A model generated the notes under the pieces. The model was not told the origin of the DNA. It saw only the letters and a program-made list of their open reading frames with translations, and did not search any database. A program made the translations under genes and the position numbers. Positions 7,551-14,711 of a stretch of DNA of 24,168 bases are shown here, piece by piece (the first letter of the stretch is position 1; every line of letters begins with the position of its first letter). This stretch comes from JABDOU01 sp041567895 (GTDB taxonomy: Bacteria > Actinomycetota > Acidimicrobiia > Spongiisociales > SHLN01): the NCBI GenBank assembly GCA_041567895.1, contig JBFGAX010000042.1, positions 1-24,168 of the forward strand, given 5' to 3'.

Positions 7551-8744
7551 TCAAGCGCGTTCGAGTACTAGGGCGGCGCCGTGTCCGCCGTTTCCACATA
7601 TGGTCGCGAGGGCGTACCGGCCGCCGTCCTTAGCAAGCCCTTCGGCCGCATACTGAGCCACCCGGGCACCCGAGGCACCAACCGGGTGTCCAAGGGCAAT
7701 CGCTCCCCCGTATGGGTTCACGCGCTTGGGATCGATCCCCATCTGCTGAGTGGCGGCCAGCACCATGGCGGCGAACGCCTCATTGATTTCTATATGGTCT
7801 AGATCGTCATACGTCAATCCAGCTTTGTGGAGGGCGGCGTTTGAGGCCGGAACCACGGCCAGCCCGTAGTCCTCCGGGATAGTGGCCGCCACCGCCCAGG
7901 AACGCACATAGGCGAGCGGCTCGAGCCCTTGCGCCGCAGCGGTCTCGCCTGCCATCACGACCATCGCAACAGCGCCGTCCGTCACACCGGATGCGTTGCC
8001 CGCAGTTATGGCTCCGTCAGAGGAGAAGGCGGGGCGTAGCCTCGCCAAATCTTCCAGCGTCGTATCCGGCCGGGGATGCTGATCGGAATCGACAGTTATC
8101 GGCTCTCCCCGGGCACCAACAACGTCTACCGGGGCGATCACCCGCTTGGCGAATCCGGTGTCGAGAGCATGTTTGGCACCCCTCTGACTCTGTAACGCAA
8201 AAGCATCCTGCAATGCCCGCTCGAGTCCGAAACGCTCCGTCCAGGCCTCGGCCAGTTCCCCCATCAGCTTGCCGGTGAGCGGATCGTTGAAACCATCTTT
8301 GGAGAGCCCATCGATGGCATTCGAATCCCCGGCCTTCTTTCCCCAGCGCATGTCCGGCAAGTAGTAGGGAATCCCGCTCATGTGCTCGCTGCCGGCAACC
8401 ATCACGGTATCGGCCTCACCAAGACGAATAGCCTGGCCTGCGAGGATTACCGCTTTCATGGATGAAAGGCAGGCTTGCTGGACCGTGTGAGCAGGAACTG
8501 ACGGGGGAAGACCGCCGGCGATCGCCATGAGACGCCCGGGGTTGGGCCCGTTGGAAGCCTGGCGCGCGTGACCTACGATGGCCTCATCAAAACTATCGGC
8601 AGGCACACCTGATCGGTCCAGCACTGCGGTGATGGCCTGAGCTCCGATATCGATCGCATCGCTCCTGACCAGCGCTCCCCCGAATTTGCCGATGGGGGTA
8701 CGAGCCGTGGCGACGATCGCAATCTCGCGATTCTGGTCTGTCAT
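7551..8744 (-). CDS. thiolase (acetyl-CoA acetyltransferase / 3-ketoacyl-CoA thiolase)
   Basis: This 397-residue thiolase begins at ATG 8744-8742, with a GGAGAG ribosome site about 5 nt upstream. An in-frame extension to 8840 lacks thiolase similarity and would overlap the preceding gene. Key residues are present: the nucleophilic Cys92 in QQACLSSMKA, the oxyanion/base His353 in LGHPVGASGAR, and the second active-site Cys383 in CGNGGHGAA. INEAFAAM is also conserved. It cleaves a 3-ketoacyl-CoA with CoA, or condenses two acyl-CoAs. It lies between the 3-hydroxyacyl-CoA dehydrogenase (22-nt gap) and the acyl-CoA dehydrogenase (1-nt gap). In this context the degradative direction is more likely. 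Confidence 0.93.
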   Translation of the reverse strand: MTDQNREIAIVATARTPIGKFGGALVRSDAIDIGAQAITAVLDRSGVPADSFDEAIVGHARQASNGPNPGRLMAIAGGLPPSVPAHTVQQACLSSMKAVILAGQAIRLGEADTVMVAGSEHMSGIPYYLPDMRWGKKAGDSNAIDGLSKDGFNDPLTGKLMGELAEAWTERFGLERALQDAFALQSQRGAKHALDTGFAKRVIAPVDVVGARGEPITVDSDQHPRPDTTLEDLARLRPAFSSDGAITAGNASGVTDGAVAMVVMAGETAAAQGLEPLAYVRSWAVAATIPEDYGLAVVPASNAALHKAGLTYDDLDHIEINEAFAAMVLAATQQMGIDPKRVNPYGGAIALGHPVGASGARVAQYAAEGLAKDGGRYALATICGNGGHGAALVLERA

Positions 8745-8766
8745 GATCTCTCCATTCCGTGGCCCA

Positions 8767-9615
8767 TCATGGGTCGTACTTGTAGAACCCGTGTCCGGTC
8801 TTGCGGCCATAGTGACCCTCATCGACCAGTTGTCGTACAACCGGATCAGGTCGGAAGGCCTCGTCGGAGAGGGCGTCCGCCAGCAGGTCGGAGTTGTTCA
8901 CATGGATGTCGAGGCCAACGAGATCACTGAGTTCGATCGGGCCCATGGGCCAGCCCGATCCGAGCTTCATCGCGGTGTCGATGTCTTCGGCAGTGGCTAC
9001 GCCTTCGGCCACCATGCGGATTGCCTCGTTCCGAACGAGTAGCTGAAGTCGGCTGACAATGCCCCCCGGGGATTCATTTGCCAACACGGCCCTCTTACCA
9101 AGCTGATCGGCGATTCCCCGAACTCGTGCGACCGTCTCGGACGTCGTGAGTTTCCCGGGCAAAATCTCAACCAACTGCATTCGCGGGGCCGGGTTGAAGA
9201 AGTGCAGGCCACAGAAACGCCCGGGATTCGCCAGCGAGAGGGCGATCTCTGTCGGCGAGAGGGTGGACGTGTTTGAGAGGAGTAATGTCGGAGGAGGGCA
9301 AATCTCATCCAATGCGGAGAACACGTCGGCTTTGATCGCCAAATCTTCGGCAACGGCTTCTACCACGACCTGCGACTCCGCCAGACCGGACATGTCGTCG
9401 ACAACGCTCAAACGACTCTGGATCCCGTCGGAGGTTGCGGGCTCGACTTTGCCAAGCTCGACGCCCCGTTTCAGGTCAACCCCGATATGTTTGATCGCGT
9501 GAAGAGCCGCACCGGGGTCGACGTCGTAGATGGCCACCGGGTAGCCGGCTGTGGCGAACACCTGAGCTATGCCGGTGCCCATGAGGCCGGCGCCGCAAAT
9601 CCCCACGCGGCTCAT
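8767..9615 (-). CDS. 3-hydroxyacyl-CoA dehydrogenase (3-hydroxybutyryl-CoA dehydrogenase type)
   Basis: This 282-residue monofunctional enzyme has the NAD Rossmann motif ICGAGLMGTGIAQ (6-18). The catalytic region GLHFFNPAPRMQLVEI carries His138 and Glu150, and SNTSTLSPTEIA is the conserved Ser/Asn segment. The helical C-domain carries the substrate-binding segment DTAMKLGSGWPMGPIELSDLVGLD. It oxidises 3-hydroxyacyl-CoA to 3-ketoacyl-CoA, feeding the thiolase downstream. The start ATG (9615-9613) overlaps the aldehyde dehydrogenase stop by 4 nt (ATGA), which decides against the longer in-frame start at 9645 and implies translational coupling. The PGFIxNR-type hinge reads SPGGIVSRL, a mild divergence from the usual sequence. 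Confidence 0.93.
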   Translation of the reverse strand: MSRVGICGAGLMGTGIAQVFATAGYPVAIYDVDPGAALHAIKHIGVDLKRGVELGKVEPATSDGIQSRLSVVDDMSGLAESQVVVEAVAEDLAIKADVFSALDEICPPPTLLLSNTSTLSPTEIALSLANPGRFCGLHFFNPAPRMQLVEILPGKLTTSETVARVRGIADQLGKRAVLANESPGGIVSRLQLLVRNEAIRMVAEGVATAEDIDTAMKLGSGWPMGPIELSDLVGLDIHVNNSDLLADALSDEAFRPDPVVRQLVDEGHYGRKTGHGFYKYDP

Positions 9616-11021
9616 CGTCCGTATCGTTCCCAATAGGCCCCCCACAACGCTTCCTCGGGCGGAGCCTCGCCTTCGATTGGCACAGCCATGCGGGTGGTGT
9701 TGAGAAAATGTCGATACGACAGGTTCTCGGAAATGCTGTTGCCCGCCCAGGTGCCGCCCCCCATCGACAGACTGAAGTTGAGACCGTTGGCGAAGTCGCC
9801 CCCGTTGCCTCGCGAATGAGACTGGTTCATGAGCACACGAGCCACATCGATTTCAGCCGCAAGTCGTCGAGCCTGGGACTCCTCTTTTGTATGAATCCCA
9901 CACGAGTGGCCCTTCCCCTGATACTCGAGGATGTTGCGTACCCGGCTGATTGCTTCATCGAAACCCGAGTACCGATAGATCGCCAAAACGACCGACAGCT
10001 TTTCTCCCGAGAACGGATGATCCGGCCCGGCTGCGTCTTGCTCGACCATGAAGAACTCGGCCGAACCATCAACCTCGAGCCCGGCCAAACCGGCAATCCT
10101 TTCGGGCGGCTGCGCAATGACGTCCCGGCTCAGGCGACCATCAACCCACATCACCTCCTGAAGTGCAGCGGCCTCCTCGGCTGACAGTAACCGACCACCC
10201 TGAGCTTCGAGCTCGTCCACCATGGCGTCGTAGATGCGCTCATCGATGACAAGGGCGTTCTCCGATGAACAGCTCGTCGCAAAGTCGTACACCTTCGAAG
10301 CTTTGACCTTCGCTGCGGCATCCGACAGGTCGGCCGAAGCATCGATGACCACGACCGCATTACCGACGCCGACGCCGATCGCAGGCTTACCGCTGCTGTA
10401 GGCAGCACGCACGTTCTTTTGCGAGCCGGTCACCACCGAGAGGTCGCACTGCCGCATCAGCTCGAACGATGCCTCTTTGGACGGCTCCGGTAGAACCTGA
10501 ACCAGATCGAGCGGCGCTCCTACTTTTGCCAGTTCCTTGTGCATGAACTCCACTGCCAGTGCACAGGTGTTGGCCCCACCGGGTGACGGCGCCAGGATGA
10601 TGCTGTTGGCACCCTTGAGCGCCATCATCGTCTTGTTGATCGGCGTGGCCTCGGGATTGGTGGAAGGGATGAGGGCGGCAACCACACCAACCGGCTTGGC
10701 GTACTCGGTAATGCCTGTCGCCTTGTCTTCGGCGACCACACCCACCGAAACGGCGCCCTGGAGATCGTTGAGGGTACCCAGCGTCTTGCGCCGGATTTTG
10801 TCGGTTTTATGGTCGGCGCGGCCCATGCCGGTGTCTTCGGTGGCTCGGCGGGCAAGCGCCTCGGCATTCGGCTGCTGATATCCGGCCCAGGCAATGGCCG
10901 CGACCACATCGTCTACCTGAGCCTGGGACCAGCCGGCTGCAATGGTTTGCGCAGCGCGTGCCCGCCCGACGAGGCCGGCGATGTATTCGGTCACCTCGGG
11001 TGATGCCTTTACCGTTGCCAT
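9612..11021 (-). CDS. CoA-acylating aldehyde dehydrogenase, SauS/EutE/SucD-like
   Basis: This 469-residue NAD(P)-dependent enzyme belongs to the acylating branch of the aldehyde dehydrogenase superfamily (aldehyde + CoA + NAD(P)+ to acyl-CoA, or the reverse). Diagnostic segments are AALIPSTNPEATPINK (116-130), VVTGSQKNVRAAY (about 196-208), GVGVGNAVVVID (about 216-227), and the active site DFATSCSSENALVID with Cys251. The Glu of ordinary hydrolytic ALDHs is absent, as expected. From memory the closest characterised pattern is SauS, sulfoacetaldehyde dehydrogenase (acylating), but no other sulfonate gene is nearby. Succinate-semialdehyde, acetaldehyde or other aldehydes therefore remain possible. 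ATG 11021 has AGGAG about 8 nt upstream. It heads the tightly packed run of beta-oxidation-type genes, with a 113-nt gap before it that could hold its own promoter. Confidence 0.88.
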   Translation of the reverse strand: MATVKASPEVTEYIAGLVGRARAAQTIAAGWSQAQVDDVVAAIAWAGYQQPNAEALARRATEDTGMGRADHKTDKIRRKTLGTLNDLQGAVSVGVVAEDKATGITEYAKPVGVVAALIPSTNPEATPINKTMMALKGANSIILAPSPGGANTCALAVEFMHKELAKVGAPLDLVQVLPEPSKEASFELMRQCDLSVVTGSQKNVRAAYSSGKPAIGVGVGNAVVVIDASADLSDAAAKVKASKVYDFATSCSSENALVIDERIYDAMVDELEAQGGRLLSAEEAAALQEVMWVDGRLSRDVIAQPPERIAGLAGLEVDGSAEFFMVEQDAAGPDHPFSGEKLSVVLAIYRYSGFDEAISRVRNILEYQGKGHSCGIHTKEESQARRLAAEIDVARVLMNQSHSRGNGGDFANGLNFSLSMGGGTWAGNSISENLSYRHFLNTTRMAVPIEGEAPPEEALWGAYWERYGR

Positions 11022-11102
11022 CACCTGACTCCTATTCCGCTCGGACCCGGTCGAAATGGCTCTGTCCGGATCGTGGACATCCGACCGCATCGCGATATAG
11101 CT

Positions 11103-11132
11103 ACCTTACGCTCCCGGCCGGATCGGCGCCAA
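11103..11132 (-). promoter_or_regulatory. candidate promoter for the aldehyde dehydrogenase / beta-oxidation run
   Basis: On the minus strand TTGGCG (11132-11127) is followed after 18 nt by TAAGGT (11108-11103), matching a TTGNNN / TANNNT actinobacterial housekeeping promoter. It lies in the only sizeable gap of the run, about 80 nt before the aldehyde dehydrogenase ATG. This is pattern evidence only. Confidence 0.35.
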
Positions 11133-11134
11133 CA

Positions 11135-11893
11135 TCATGGAATCGCAGTTCGCTGACCAGCATCCAGCAGCAGGGTCCCACCCGCCAACGCCCGGGCTTC
11201 GGGCGCCAGCAGTGTTTCCACCGCCCACACCACTTCGTCAATGGTCACAAGGTGACCAATGGGAGAACGCTGCCGAAACTCGCTCACGACCTTGCTCTCG
11301 GGGACACCTCGGGAGTTGGCCGCATCATGGAGCAGGCTCCGCAGGCGCTCTGTCCAGATGGGGCCCGGGGCCACGATGTGGCACGTGATCCCCCGGGGAC
11401 CCAGAGCACGGCTCAATTGACGGATGGCGTTACTCAGGGCGGCGTTTCCAATGCCGGCGGTCGCAGCTTCTGGAATCGGGTCGAGGCCGAGATTGCCGCC
11501 AATCGCGATTACGCGCGAGTCGGCGGTGAGGCGTTGACCTACGGCTCGGACCAGGTTGAGCGTTCCATTGACCTTGATATCGATGGCGGCCTGGATCGAA
11601 TCGGACGTCACATCGAGGATGGAGCCACCCATCGGGGCGGCTGCCGAATTCACCGCCGTCCTCACAATTCCCGGAACCGCGGCTCGGATGCTTTCGAGGC
11701 CCTCGCTGGTGGTGACATCGGCGACGCAAGCGATCACGTGGTCATGGCGGGCGGCCAGGTCGTCAAGCGGCTCGGCAGTACGGGCGACTGCAACAACCCC
11801 CAAACCTGACGCGGCGAAACGGGCGACGATGCCAGATCCAACGGCGCCCGTTGCGCCGACTACCACTGCCCATTCGCGCTGCTCGTCTGTCAT
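11135..11893 (-). CDS. SDR-fold protein lacking the catalytic Ser-Tyr-Lys set
   Basis: This 252-residue protein has the short-chain dehydrogenase outline: TGATG-like Rossmann loop VVGATGAVGSG (11-21), VADV (57-60), a NSAA version of the NNAG motif (82-85), and a C-terminal GGTLLLDAG segment. The catalytic residues are missing. The Tyr-x3-Lys site reads A146-G-I-G-N150 (TAGIGNAAL), and the Ser strand reads VIAIGGNLG instead of ending in SS. It may bind NAD(P) without acting as a normal reductase, or have a different role such as partner or sensor. It starts at ATG 11893 with a strong AGGAGG site 6-7 nt upstream and lies upstream of the aldehyde dehydrogenase on the same strand (113-nt gap). 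It is divergent from a fully equipped SDR at 11983. Confidence 0.85.
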   Translation of the reverse strand: MTDEQREWAVVVGATGAVGSGIVARFAASGLGVVAVARTAEPLDDLAARHDHVIACVADVTTSEGLESIRAAVPGIVRTAVNSAAAPMGGSILDVTSDSIQAAIDIKVNGTLNLVRAVGQRLTADSRVIAIGGNLGLDPIPEAATAGIGNAALSNAIRQLSRALGPRGITCHIVAPGPIWTERLRSLLHDAANSRGVPESKVVSEFRQRSPIGHLVTIDEVVWAVETLLAPEARALAGGTLLLDAGQRTAIP

Positions 11894-11916
11894 CCGATCC
11901 TCCTGGTTGACGCCGG

Positions 11917-11922
11917 ACGGTA
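11917..11922 (-). promoter_or_regulatory. candidate -10 hexamer upstream of the SDR-like gene
   Basis: TACCGT on the minus strand fits TANNNT and lies 23 nt before the ATG at 11893, upstream of its AGGAGG site, within the 89-nt divergent gap. No convincing -35 is seen, so confidence is low. Confidence 0.2.
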
Positions 11923-11982
11923 GCCGACCAGAGGTTGGCCCGCCTGTGGACTCCGACCGACCGATGTGGCATCGTGTGCGCC

Positions 11983-12744
11983 ATGTTCAGGCTCGACGGG
12001 AAGATCGCAGTGGTCACGGGCGCCGCTCAGGGCATTGGAGCGGCCATCGCCGCCGCACTCGCCGAAGCCGGTGCCCTCGTGGCGGTCACCGACCTGCCCG
12101 ATCGCCGGGATGACGCGGCAGCCGTCAGGGAGGAAATCTCGGCTTCAGGTGGATCCGCTCGATCCTTCGGCATGGATGTCACGGACCCCACGCAGGTCCG
12201 GCAAAGCCTGGAAGAGATCGCATCAGCATGGGGAGGCGTCGACATCATGGTGAACAATGCGGCGTGGAGTAGCTTCGGATCCTCCCTCGAGCTCTCCGAG
12301 CAGGAGTGGGATCAAACACTGGCCACCACCCTCACAGGGGTGTTCGTTTGTTCCCAGGCGGCGGCGACAATCATGATCCCCCGACGCAGTGGCCGGATCA
12401 TCAATGTTGCATCGCAACTCGGTCTGGTTGGTATGAAGAACTCGGCGGCCTATGTGGCCGCCAAAGGCGGCGTCATCAATCTGACGCGTGGCCTCGCCCT
12501 CGATTGGGCGCCCCACTCGATTACGGTCAACGCGCTGGCCCCCGGCCCGACATTGACACCCAGGCTCTTGCGCCGAATGGAAGCCTCGGGCGAGACCGTC
12601 GAGGATTTCGCAAGGAATGTCCCCCTGGGGCGTGTAGCTCAACCCGAGGAAATAGCCCCGTCCGTCGTTTTCCTGGCGTCAGATGAGGCGGCTTTCATAA
12701 CAGGCGAAACGCTGGTCATCGATGGCGGCTGGACAGCCCAGTAG
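11983..12744 (+). CDS. short-chain dehydrogenase/reductase (classical SDR, glucose/3-oxoacyl type)
   Basis: This 253-residue classical SDR has every landmark: TGAAQGIG (12-19), DVTD (65-68), NNAA (91-94), catalytic Ser144 in INVASQLG, and Tyr157-x3-Lys161 (AAYVAAKGG). NALAPGPTLTPR and the C-terminal FITGETLVIDGGWTAQ are also present. It oxidises or reduces an alcohol/ketone with NAD(P). I chose ATG 11983 because the fold begins at MFRLDGKIAVVTG; a 16-residue upstream extension has no family similarity. There is no clear Shine-Dalgarno. The gene is divergent from the degenerate SDR (89-nt gap) and converges with the SnoaL-like gene (11-nt gap). Substrate unknown; a 3-hydroxyacyl or cyclic alcohol intermediate of the neighbouring pathways would fit. 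Confidence 0.92.
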   Translation: MFRLDGKIAVVTGAAQGIGAAIAAALAEAGALVAVTDLPDRRDDAAAVREEISASGGSARSFGMDVTDPTQVRQSLEEIASAWGGVDIMVNNAAWSSFGSSLELSEQEWDQTLATTLTGVFVCSQAAATIMIPRRSGRIINVASQLGLVGMKNSAAYVAAKGGVINLTRGLALDWAPHSITVNALAPGPTLTPRLLRRMEASGETVEDFARNVPLGRVAQPEEIAPSVVFLASDEAAFITGETLVIDGGWTAQ

Positions 12745-12755
12745 GTCATCGTCAC

Positions 12756-13151
12756 TCAACTCTGTGAGCCGAGAAGCTCCCCCATGTCGTTCCATACTTT
12801 CTGATCTGTGATCAAACCAGCCCGCACAGCGAAACGGTCGATGAAGCGAACGCCGCCAAACGGCGTGCCATCGAGCGCTTGACCTTCGAGGGTCCCGAAG
12901 CAATAGACGATCAGAGATCCCTCTGATTCGGATACGTCGAACTGGTCGAACACTTTTCGCACGTTCCTGAACCTCCCGACCGACGAGGCGACCTGCTCCT
13001 CGAGATTATTGAATGTCCGCCCACCCGGAAACGTGATGCGCACGTCAGGAGCCAAGAATGTCGAAGCTTCTTTCAAATCGCGCGCCTCGACCAGGCGCAG
13101 AAACCTGGTCACCAGTCCGATCGCGGCTTCGATCGGGGAGTCGCTATCCAT
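12756..13151 (-). CDS. SnoaL/NTF2-like protein
   Basis: This 131-residue protein looks like a small cone-shaped NTF2/SnoaL-like fold. It has an N-terminal helix (AIGLVTRFLRLVEARDLKEA), then FLAPDVRITFPGG, and beta segments such as GSLIVYCFGTLEG and VRFIDRFAVRAGLITDQKVWND, typical of the family. Members include isomerases, dehydratases, polyketide cyclases and non-catalytic ligand binders, so no reaction is assigned. It is the last gene of a minus-strand trio: its ATG (13151) overlaps the stop of the second racemase-fold gene by 8 nt. A shared substrate with those proteins is plausible but unproven. Confidence 0.75.
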   Translation of the reverse strand: MDSDSPIEAAIGLVTRFLRLVEARDLKEASTFLAPDVRITFPGGRTFNNLEEQVASSVGRFRNVRKVFDQFDVSESEGSLIVYCFGTLEGQALDGTPFGGVRFIDRFAVRAGLITDQKVWNDMGELLGSQS

Positions 13152-13914
13152 GATCGGATTCGATCCGGGCGGCGGCTGACAGCATGGCGTGGATCATGGC
13201 CGGCTTCGCAACCATCGGTTTGGGATAAGCCTTGCGGCTGTGACTGATGCCCAGAGCCAGAAACGATTCGATCAACTTGTAGGAAAGCGGCCCCGGGTTG
13301 ACGACGGGCACATCCAGGCGTTCCGAGAGATAGTGGTGGGCCTGGTGCATGGTGGTTGATCCGAGGCAGATCACGTCGGCACCTGCTTCGACCAGTCGAT
13401 GGCAAGCCGCCTCCATCTTGGGGAGTGTCGCATCGGCCTTGTCGCCGAGCAACGCCGCGAAATCCGGGGGCGTGTCGAAGTGATCAACACCGGCGCAGTG
13501 ATTGCGTAGGCCCCATTCGTCGAGGACCTTCCGATACCTGGGCAATGCCGGCTCCCATTGGGCGAGAATTCCGAACTTCCGTCCAAGGCCGAGGGCGAAC
13601 AGCAGCGATGCTCGACCTGGTGCCAAGACGGGGATGTCGAGCACCGAACGGAGGGCGTCCGCCCCCGAATCGCTCACTGTGTCGATCACAACCGCGTCAT
13701 ATCCGTCGTCCTGAGCAGTCAGGCCGGCCTCGAAGAGAGCGATATCCATAAGTGCCCAGTCGTGGGGACTCATGAACGCCGTGGGTCCGGCTGCAACGGG
13801 ACGGTAATCAAACGTCACCCCGGGCCGCAGAGCCACCTCGCTGGTCTGTTGACGCCGGTTGGCAAGAGACTCTTCGTCCAGGGCAAAGGGGACGAGCACC
13901 AGGATGCGCCTCAC
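13144..13914 (-). CDS. Asp/Glu/hydantoin racemase-fold protein, cysteine-less copy B
   Basis: This 256-residue protein belongs to the Asp/Glu/hydantoin racemase superfamily (two pseudo-symmetric alpha/beta domains). It is a tandem paralogue of the upstream gene; roughly half the residues match by eye across the first half. The first active-site segment reads VVIDTVSDSG (Thr79) where hydantoin and allantoin racemases have a Cys. The second reads ICLGSTTMH (Ser186) where they have LGC. It is therefore unlikely to be a conventional two-base cysteine racemase. A decarboxylase or isomerase role, as known for other superfamily members, or a Thr/Ser variant chemistry is possible. It starts with GTG (13914-13912), overlapping the upstream stop as GTGA, and its stop overlaps the SnoaL-like start. 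The three genes appear to be one operon. Confidence 0.82.
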   Translation of the reverse strand: MRRILVLVPFALDEESLANRRQQTSEVALRPGVTFDYRPVAAGPTAFMSPHDWALMDIALFEAGLTAQDDGYDAVVIDTVSDSGADALRSVLDIPVLAPGRASLLFALGLGRKFGILAQWEPALPRYRKVLDEWGLRNHCAGVDHFDTPPDFAALLGDKADATLPKMEAACHRLVEAGADVICLGSTTMHQAHHYLSERLDVPVVNPGPLSYKLIESFLALGISHSRKAYPKPMVAKPAMIHAMLSAAARIESDHG

Positions 13915-14681
13915 TGGTCGGCCTGTTCGTCGGCAGCAGCCTGCAGCATTGCCTTGATCATGTCCGGCTTGGCAACCATCGGCCGGGGGTAGGCCCGTCG
14001 ACTCTGAGCTAGGCCGAGGGCGGTCATTGTCTCCGCGATTTGATACGAGAGTGGGCCGCCGTTGAGCACCGGGACAGGGAGACGTTCGGCCAGATAAGCG
14101 TGCGCCTCGTGCATCGTGGTCGAACCAAGGCAGATCACGTCGGCGCCGTCGGTCTCCACCAACTGCATCGAGGCTTCGTACAGTTTCGGCAGCACTTCCT
14201 CTTCTTTGCCGCCAAGCAGATTGCGGTTGTCCGGTTTGAGGCCGGCCGCCCGCATTCCGGCCAGGCGGTCCATCAGATGCAGATCCTTCAGTGTGCGCTC
14301 ATAGAGACCGAACCAGTTTTCCCACATGGTGACGATTCCGAACCGGCGACCGAGCATGAGGGCGGTGAGGAACATGGTGCGACCCGCTGCGACAACCGGA
14401 ATGTCGAGCATCGATCTCAATGCGGCCACGCCCGAATCGCTCACCGTGTCGATACACACCGCGCCGTATCCGTCGGCCTGGGCGTCCAGTCCGGCTTCGA
14501 GCAGCGACATGTCGGCCAGGACGTAGTCGTGGTGCGACACGTACGAGGAAGGTGCCGCCTTCACAGGCCGATAGTCGAGGTGTATGTCGGGTGGGAGATC
14601 GGCCGCGTCCGCCTGTGCCCGGCGAAGATCGAGCTGTTCGGGTGTCATTGGAAAGGGAACCAACACCAGAACCTTGCGCAT
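13911..14681 (-). CDS. Asp/Glu/hydantoin racemase-fold protein, cysteine-less copy A
   Basis: This 256-residue paralogue of the gene at 13144-13914 has the same signatures: MRKVLVLVPF at the N-terminus, CIDTVSDSG (Thr79) and ICLGSTTMHEAHAYL (Ser187). It ends with the SRRAYPRPMVAKPDMIKAML helix. The canonical pair of catalytic cysteines is missing; the only cysteines near the site are C76 and C184, inside the strands. Because both copies keep identical Thr/Ser motifs and the TTMHxAHxYL segment, this looks like a conserved subfamily rather than decay. Two non-identical tandem copies could form a heteromer. The ATG at 14681 has no ribosome site but lies 6 nt after a TAAGGT hexamer, suggesting leaderless transcription. 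It is divergent from the flavoprotein gene with only 30 nt between start codons. Confidence 0.82.
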   Translation of the reverse strand: MRKVLVLVPFPMTPEQLDLRRAQADAADLPPDIHLDYRPVKAAPSSYVSHHDYVLADMSLLEAGLDAQADGYGAVCIDTVSDSGVAALRSMLDIPVVAAGRTMFLTALMLGRRFGIVTMWENWFGLYERTLKDLHLMDRLAGMRAAGLKPDNRNLLGGKEEEVLPKLYEASMQLVETDGADVICLGSTTMHEAHAYLAERLPVPVLNGGPLSYQIAETMTALGLAQSRRAYPRPMVAKPDMIKAMLQAAADEQADQ

Positions 14682-14687
14682 GCCGTG

Positions 14688-14693
14688 ACCTTA
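14688..14693 (-). promoter_or_regulatory. leaderless-type -10 element for the racemase-fold/SnoaL operon
   Basis: On the minus strand TAAGGT is followed by 6 nt and then the ATG at 14681. A TANNNT hexamer at this distance places the transcription start on or next to the A of ATG, the classic actinobacterial leaderless arrangement. No Shine-Dalgarno sequence is present. Confidence 0.5.
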
Positions 14694-14698
14694 ACGGA

Positions 14699-14704
14699 TA
14701 GGGT
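14699..14704 (+). promoter_or_regulatory. leaderless-type -10 element for the flavoprotein gene
   Basis: TAGGGT is followed by 7 nt and then GTG 14712, placing the expected transcription start at the start codon. TTGCGC (14674-14679) lies 19 nt upstream of the hexamer as a possible -35. This pattern is the reason for preferring GTG 14712 to GTG 14703, which overlaps the hexamer. Confidence 0.45.
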
Positions 14705-14711
14705 GGCGACC

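Noticed and set aside
8745..8840. 32-residue N-terminal extension of the thiolase
   Set aside because: It has no thiolase similarity, overlaps the 3-hydroxyacyl-CoA dehydrogenase gene, and a good GGAGAG site precedes ATG 8744.
9612..11021. Assigning the acylating aldehyde dehydrogenase firmly as SauS in a sulfonate pathway
   Set aside because: Motifs resemble SauS but no sulfonate transporter, taurine or sulfoacetate gene is present, so the general acylating call is safer.
14040..14711. Long open frame upstream of the flavoprotein, suggesting a 678-residue protein
   Set aside because: It is antisense to the racemase-fold gene, has no protein-family signal, and the FAD motif begins right after GTG 14712, which is placed by a leaderless -10 element.
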